DNA of 64,000 bases from Epiperipatus broadwayi (lineage: Eukaryota > Onychophora > Udeonychophora > Euonychophora > Peripatidae), in contig JAQFVV010006341.1 of the NCBI GenBank assembly GCA_028023455.1, positions 436,001 through 500,000 of the forward strand. Direction: 5' to 3'. The position numbers and the translations under genes were made by a program. Below are positions 58,880-64,000 of the stretch, piece by piece. The notes below the pieces were generated by a model. That model made no database searches, was not told where the DNA came from, and saw nothing but the letters and a program-made list of their open reading frames with translations. Within the stretch, counting starts at the first letter, position 1; the number at the start of each line of letters is the position of its first letter.

Positions 58880-59060
58880 CACCAGATATAGATGACAGGT
58901 AAATCAGCAAAACTTTTAACATTAACAAGCTTGATGGAATTATATAACTTTAACCACCTACCATTTGGCATATCAACAGCACCTAACATATTCCAATCAA
59001 AGATTAAATAATTGCTACAAGGTCTAGATGGAGTCATATTCACATTCTATGTGAGAAATG
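58880..59060 (+). pseudogene. Ty3/Gypsy reverse transcriptase fragment
   Basis: Reads LYNFNHLPFGISTAPNIFQS and LLQGLDGVIF, preceded by FHQIQMTGKSAKLLTL. This is the RT block upstream of the catalytic YxDD. The sequence then jumps to material that normally lies well downstream, so the catalytic motif itself has been deleted. Confidence 0.75.
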
Positions 59061-59339
59061 AAATAGATTTGGAATCTAATTAAATGCCCAAAAAAGCATA
59101 TGGAATACAAGAGAATTAGTATTTCTGAGTCATATAATTTCTGATAAACAGAAGAAACCATTACCATATAAGGTTAGAGCCATAAAAAATGCATCCAAAC
59201 ATAAAAAATTTCAAGCATTATTAGATTCGATAATTTTTTTGAGCATTTTTAATGAACAAAGCAAAAGTGTATATTAGCTATTGTGTGACTTATTAAGAAA
59301 GGATCAAAAATGACAATGGTTAAAAAGCCATGATGAAGT

Positions 59340-59807
59340 GTTCATCCAAAAAAGCTCTATCATTATCTGACAAACTACTAGTCCAGTTTAATAGTAATAT
59401 AGAAGTACTATTAACTAAAGATGCTAAGAATGGGGTGTGGTGTAGTTCTTTGTCATCTGTGCTATAATTGTGAACACTCCATAGCCTAAGCATTACAAAC
59501 TCTCTCAAAGGCTGAGAGTAATTATAGTGACCTTGATAATGAAACTTTGGCTATCACATTTTGCATTAAAAACATTTCATCAATACATTTTGGTAGATCT
59601 TTTCAAAAAGTAACAGATCACAAACTGCTACTCAGGATCCTTGGTCATGATAAGTTGACTCAACATTTAAACCCATGCATGATGCACTGGAGGAATATTT
59701 TATCATCATATGACTATCAATTGTCTTATAAAAAGGGCAAAGAGATCTCACATGCCAATGTATTGTCTCGGATACCATATAAAGACAAGACAGAAATTAA
59801 CTGTTAG
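59340..59807 (+). pseudogene. Ty3/Gypsy RNase H region
   Basis: An 86-codon frame at 59547-59807 carries FCIKNISSIHFGRSFQKVTD then HKLLLRI, HWRNILSSYDYQLSYKKGKE and HANVLSRIPY. These correspond to the RNase H end of Gypsy pol, including the VTDHKPLL and GKEH-NADALSRLP blocks. Upstream, LSDKLLVQFNS and LLTKDAKNGVW mark the start of the domain in broken frames. Confidence 0.8.
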
Positions 59808-59989
59808 ACATTTTGCAATTGAAAATACTAAATAGTAAAAAAGTAGTAAGATGGACAAGATCTGATAATGGTTATTAGCTGCTTGTGGGATGGATTGAAA
59901 ATGCTGCTCTGTTTCAAAACCTCAATATGTTGTGCCAAGTTTCTGGATAAACTGCAACAAATTATCAATCTGTAAGAATTGTGTTCTAA

Positions 59990-60760
59990 TGGGCAATCAG
60001 ATAGTTATACCAACAGAGGATAAACAGAAAGTTTTAAAACTATTACATTATGAGCATCCTGGACTGGTGTATGCCAAAGCATTAGCTTGTAGCTACATCT
60101 GATGGTCAAAAATAACTTCAGATATCAAACAATATATTAAAAAATACACTATGAAAACCAAAGCATATAATATATAGCCTATAGCAAGTAAGGCCTGGAA
60201 GAGACTTCACATGGACCATGTGGTACCAATTAATGGGAAAATACTGTTCATACTGATAGACATACTCAAAATCAGTGGAGTATTGAATAGTGAAGGATAC
60301 AAGTGCTAAAGAAACTATTATAAACTTAAATGCTGTTTTTTTCATGTCATGATTACCCAAAACAATTGTGTCTGTCAACAGTGTCGGATTTTCCACACAA
60401 GAAATGGAAAATTATTTTCTGGTAATGGCATAACATATATGCACCCCCCTTATTACTCTGAATCAAATGGCTAGCACAAAAGGCTGTGTAGCAGATTAAA
60501 AAGGTCTTAGAAAAACAAATAACATAAACATGCAGCAGGCACTATATGATGTCATGCTTCATCAACCACTCTAAACCATCAACAGTTACAGACAAATCTC
60601 TGGTAGAGTTGTTGATTGGTAGGAAATTAAATATTAAGCTATCATGGTTTTTGCAAAATACTGTTGAACAAATGCATAGCAACACAGATTAAAATGCATA
60701 ATAAATGGGTGATAGAGCTTGGTATGAAACTTGATCAAGAAGAAATGGTTAAAGGGGGTA
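59990..60760 (+). pseudogene. Ty3/Gypsy integrase remnant
   Basis: Recognisable pieces: VLKLLHYEHPGLVYAKALA (the H-H half of the zinc region), a stop-interrupted ITSDIKQYIKKY, then KAWKRLHMDHVVPINGKILF with the first catalytic Asp. GNGITYMHPPYYSESNG lies around the second Asp/Glu region. Numerous stops; non-functional. Confidence 0.7.
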
Positions 60761-61207
60761 ATCACAGAGAGACTATCTAAACAAATACTAATCATCCAGT
60801 TTCAGAACAAGACGAAATACAGGAGACATGTGAATCATGTCTGTTATTGATCCAGGGAAGACATACACTTTTCAGTTCCAATATCAAAGGATAAAACTCA
60901 GGAAAAACAAGAGATAGCTGACTAACCCCCTAAAAAGTATTGGTTGAAGATGAACAAAAGCTGCAACTGGAAATTAATGAAATTGAACCGAAATCTGGAA
61001 CACTAAAAAACCGACTCTGAAACTAGCCTTAATACAATTCAAGAAAAAACATAGATCACCCAGGCCATGACAGCAGATCCAGAGGCTGATTAAATTCCAA
61101 AAAAAACACATAAATTGAAGTAATTTTTCTAGATGTGTAAAATATTCAATTTTGTTAAATTTACTAAAAATAAATTTAGCTTGTATGCGATTAAATTAAA
61201 TTTCTAT

Positions 61208-62440
61208 AGATAAAAATATTCATACTCCCATATTAGAGCTGCTATGCCTTTTCACATTCATATCTGTTGTGCCTTTTCACATTCATATCAATCCACTGAT
61301 AACTTTCTAATCTTGTCACCTGATCAAATTACGTGTACACTGGAACTTATACAAATTTAAAATGATAAATTCATTAAAATTGACCACAAGTACATGATAT
61401 TTTCACAAGATTTACAAAGTTATTGGCAGTCTGAATACATGTGTGAAAAGTTGCAGCAACTCTAATATGTGACACTAATTGCACAGACTAAATCTGAAAA
61501 ATACATTTTTAACAATACTAAAAGTATATTAAATATGACACAGCATCATGCAATTCTCAAATGTTACTTTAAATATGGATATTTAAGCCTGTCATGAAAT
61601 TACAAATCAATCACTAAAACAAAATTGGCATAAAATAAAAATATTACTATGTCTATATCTAAAATATTAACGTCTAAATATTACATCTAAAATATATCTC
61701 TATCTGGCATGAAATTACAAAATGCTTAAAATGAAAACATATTTTCCATGTAATATTGTAATACTAAGCAGTGCTCATTCAAATTGTGTTTACAATTATT
61801 AAAAAATAAAAATTTCTCATAAAACAACATAAAGTGATAATAAATAACAAAAGTATTGCAGAATAATTTGTCTGTAAATGAGTAAAAACATCTCATCTGA
61901 AAATAAATAGATTTATAAAAGTCTGAAGAGTTTTTCTTTAGTATTAATTTAAGCAAAATGCACTTCACTAAAAAAAGAAATAATCTGTAAAAGTTAGGAG
62001 TGAATGGAAGGGGAAGGAAATTAACTTAGAAAATCTTAAAGTAATTGAATTGCAAGTAATTAAGAATTAAAAGTATGACAGTTTAAACTATAAATCTTTT
62101 ATATAAAATTAAAGGTACTCTCTTTTATTTGACTTAAAGAAAAAAAAGGTTTTTCCCCATAATTTAAAAAAATGTAAACATATACATGCATAAATAGCGA
62201 ATGATCGTAAAAATAAAGAAGTATAGTAAAATGTATGTGTGTTGATAAAACAATATAAGAAAGTTAAAAATTCAAAAACAGACTCAGCAATGGCTACTAA
62301 TAAAAAAAATCCACTAAACAACAAATTAGCAATGGCTACCAACTGAAAACAGGATCAAAATCTTATCAAAAGAATATAATCAAAAACTGTTGATGAATTC
62401 CAACAACAGATATAGCTGGAAGATATAAAAAACTAACTAA
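61208..62440. other. no feature recognised
   Basis: AT-rich non-coding DNA. The minus-strand frames at 61726-61968 and 62109-62342 look compositional. Confidence 0.4.
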
Positions 62441-62464
62441 CAAAGTGACAACAGGTCATCATAG

Positions 62465-62555
62465 AAATAGAGTCAATCAGTTCAGTCTATAAGTTCTTCA
62501 ATCAGTTCAGCCAATCAGTCAATCAATCAGTGAGTTGTTACAATCAGTCTATCAT
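62465..62555 (+). repeat. imperfect CAATCAGT-type simple repeat
   Basis: Repeated AATCAGTTCAG / CAATCAGTCAATCAATCAGT words over about 90 bp with irregular spacing. Confidence 0.6.
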
Positions 62556-63692
62556 GTATCCAGAATCAGTGTTTTCCAGTACAATGTAGTGTTAACAGCT
62601 ATTGGAAGCATACGGCCTTGCTGCAGCCTGAGTCTGACAGGACCAGTGGTCTACCCAATAAAAGTGATGACTGCCTAGCAACTTGAAAATTGCCAAAAAT
62701 ATCTCTTTGAAAGAATAGTGCCACAAAATAGTAAGCAAAGGAACTTCCACAAAACCTCGAATCCAACCGATTGAAAAATTATCACTTGAAGCAACAAACA
62801 GCAAGAAGTCAATGTACAAAATCCTATAGGTAATGAATAACTTTCCTTATTTCATTTCTGATAATAAGATAGCCATTGCTTACCTTGAAGCCTCCCAGAG
62901 TCAGTTAATAAATGAACTCTATAATTGTATAAAATGAACTATTAATGTACGTGTTTTGAATGCTTATAATTATTTTTATGCTGAATTACATTGCTATTGT
63001 ATATCCTATTATAATATGTATGCACCTGAGATTAGTATAAGTCATTGTTTGATTTAATTAAGATTTCATAGAAGTAGTTTAAAATTTACAATAATAAAGA
63101 TGTGATCAGCTAATAAATTATCTTTAAATTTAATATTTGTTGGTCAATTCTTTTACCACTAATTAAAGCAGAAATGCATTATATTCCTTTTGATTGAGTT
63201 AGTTGGGATATCTTAGGTGCTGAATTAGTTTGCCAATCATTCAAAGTAACTGATTGGCACCTGGAGTTTACTCCGAAACAAAAAAGTACTTTGAAATGAT
63301 AGGTGTTGAATTCTGCAGTCAAGAAGATCTGCATCCTTCAAACATGGTCATAGTTATATATTTTTATATATAGCTCTGGCTTGGTCATAGGTGCCCTCTG
63401 GGCATTATTCTTCTCTGCAATATTTAAATTGTATTGGTGTAGATCAAATGTATGTTATAATTGTATCATATTTTGTATAAAAGTTTTACAATATTGTTTC
63501 ACAAGTTATTTTATTTAAAGAGTCAAAAGTGCATATTAATTTTTGTTTCCTCTCACAAGTGATCTAAGAAAACACCCCCCTGGTTTAATATATAACAGGA
63601 ATTGTCATGATGAAACAATTGTTTGTCTGTTCCAATTTATTTTAAGTGGATAAAATTTTGTTCCAAAATGGAGGCTTAAAATATTTTTTTTT
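62556..63692. other. no feature recognised
   Basis: AT-rich. The minus-strand frame at 62592-62819 has no motif. A short purine-rich duplicated phrase CAAAATGGAG occurs at about 63665 and 63696. Confidence 0.35.
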
Positions 63693-64000
63693 TCAAAATG
63701 GAGACTTACTTAACACATGATTCACACAAAAATGATTGTAACTAGCAGCAGCAATTTTATAGGCTTTCCACCAGTCAAAACAAATTGTTAATTCCTCTTC
63801 CACATTTTGTTTGATGGCTTCTATCAGAATCGCCATTGTTTTATCATAAATTCTCATGAAGAAACACTTGCACAAGCCATCAAACATCTACTATTCTGGA
63901 AGAATTTGTCCAGCTTTGTTTTTTTATTTTTGTGCAAAAGATTCATCAATTTCAATGATTTTGTTAGGGCCTCCAATCTTATGTTTTTCTCACCTTATCA
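63693..64000 (-). pseudogene. Merlin/ISXO2-like DDE transposase fragment
   Basis: Translated from the right edge on the minus strand: IGGPNKIIEIDESFAQ, then (after stops) MFDGLCKCFFMRIYDKTMA, ILIEAIKQNV, TICFDWWKAYKIAAASY and HFCVNHVLSK. This is the ISXO2-like domain (GGP.KIVEIDES...; R..D.....I......G..I.SD.WKAY; Y.H..VNHS). The IDES and xDxWKAY motifs supply two of the catalytic acidic residues. The third (in a NIE motif) is missing because the copy is cut at 63693. At least two in-frame stops mark it as dead. The N-terminus lies beyond the window. Confidence 0.8.

Larger units (their letters stand above)
56589..61207 (+). mobile_element. decayed Ty3/Gypsy LTR retrotransposon
   Basis: The left LTR starts TGTAAAATATTTAG at 56589, and the truncated right LTR starts TGTAAAATATTCAA at 61136, sharing about 70 bp including TTTAGCTTGTAT and TATAGATAAAAATAT. 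Between them gag, a reverse transcriptase piece, RNase H and integrase follow in the standard Ty3/Gypsy order. All are broken by stops, frameshifts and deletions. No envelope-like frame was seen. The left LTR is probably about 700 bp; its inner end and primer-binding site could not be fixed. Confidence 0.8.

Noticed and set aside
59320-59508. Minus-strand frame antisense to the Gypsy RNase H region
   Set aside because: The plus strand carries recognisable RNase H motifs; the antisense frame has none.
62592-62819. 75-codon minus-strand frame as a gene
   Set aside because: No recognisable domain, no conserved context, and hydrophobic stretches expected from AT-rich DNA.
1-64000. CRISPR arrays, bacterial operons or riboswitches
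   Set aside because: No regular direct repeats with unique spacers, no ribosome-binding-site patterned gene clusters; the split gene and retroelements show eukaryotic DNA.

Overview
This is strongly AT-rich animal nuclear DNA, most likely from an arthropod. The grounds are one split protein-coding gene with a long intron and a dense mix of decayed transposable elements: LINEs of at least three kinds, a Penelope-like element, Ty3/Gypsy, a Merlin/ISXO2-type DNA transposon, tRNA-derived SINEs and foldback elements. I cannot name the species from the sequence.

The only convincing host gene is FICD, the ER-resident Fic-domain AMPylase/deAMPylase of the chaperone BiP, on the plus strand. Exon 1 (22249-22543) encodes the cytosolic tail, the signal anchor and the luminal stem. 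Exon 2 (37112-38184) encodes the two TPRs and the whole Fic domain. The phase-1 intron between them is about 14.6 kb and is filled with mobile elements. The predicted protein is 455 residues and keeps the inhibitory glutamate and the complete Fic active-site motif.

Region 1-22 kb: intergenic, with degraded LINEs (about 7.3-9.4 kb; a cluster at 17.8-20.9 kb), two RTE-type LINE 3' ends, SINEs and several foldback elements. Region 22-38 kb: the FICD gene, whose intron holds a nearly complete but broken LINE (about 31.1-35.4 kb) that codes for a coiled coil, an SGNH/esterase domain, an AP-like endonuclease, a reverse transcriptase and a terminal zinc-knuckle region. Region 38-56.5 kb: many copies of one repeat family, a minisatellite, a Penelope-like GIY-YIG fragment and a 2.1-kb TG...CA insertion flanked by a 4-bp duplication. 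Region 56.6-61.2 kb: a decayed Ty3/Gypsy element. Region 63.7-64 kb: a Merlin/ISXO2-like transposase pseudogene that runs off the window.

The most interesting finding is that the commonest repeat (called family H here; about a dozen copies) carries a type I hammerhead ribozyme. It has a CUGANGA core, stem II, GAAA, a very short stem III closing on a GUC cleavage triplet, and a two-part stem I (6 bp, internal loop, 6 bp). Five copies have intact cores. Paired stem changes between copies and a related subfamily at 4.3-5.1 kb support the fold. Tandem dimers with 464-nt and 404-nt periods, and target-site duplications of 10-14 bp, fit non-autonomous hammerhead retroelements (retrozymes) or Penelope-derived terminal repeats. 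The Penelope-like fragment in the same window is a plausible relative of the enzyme that moved them.
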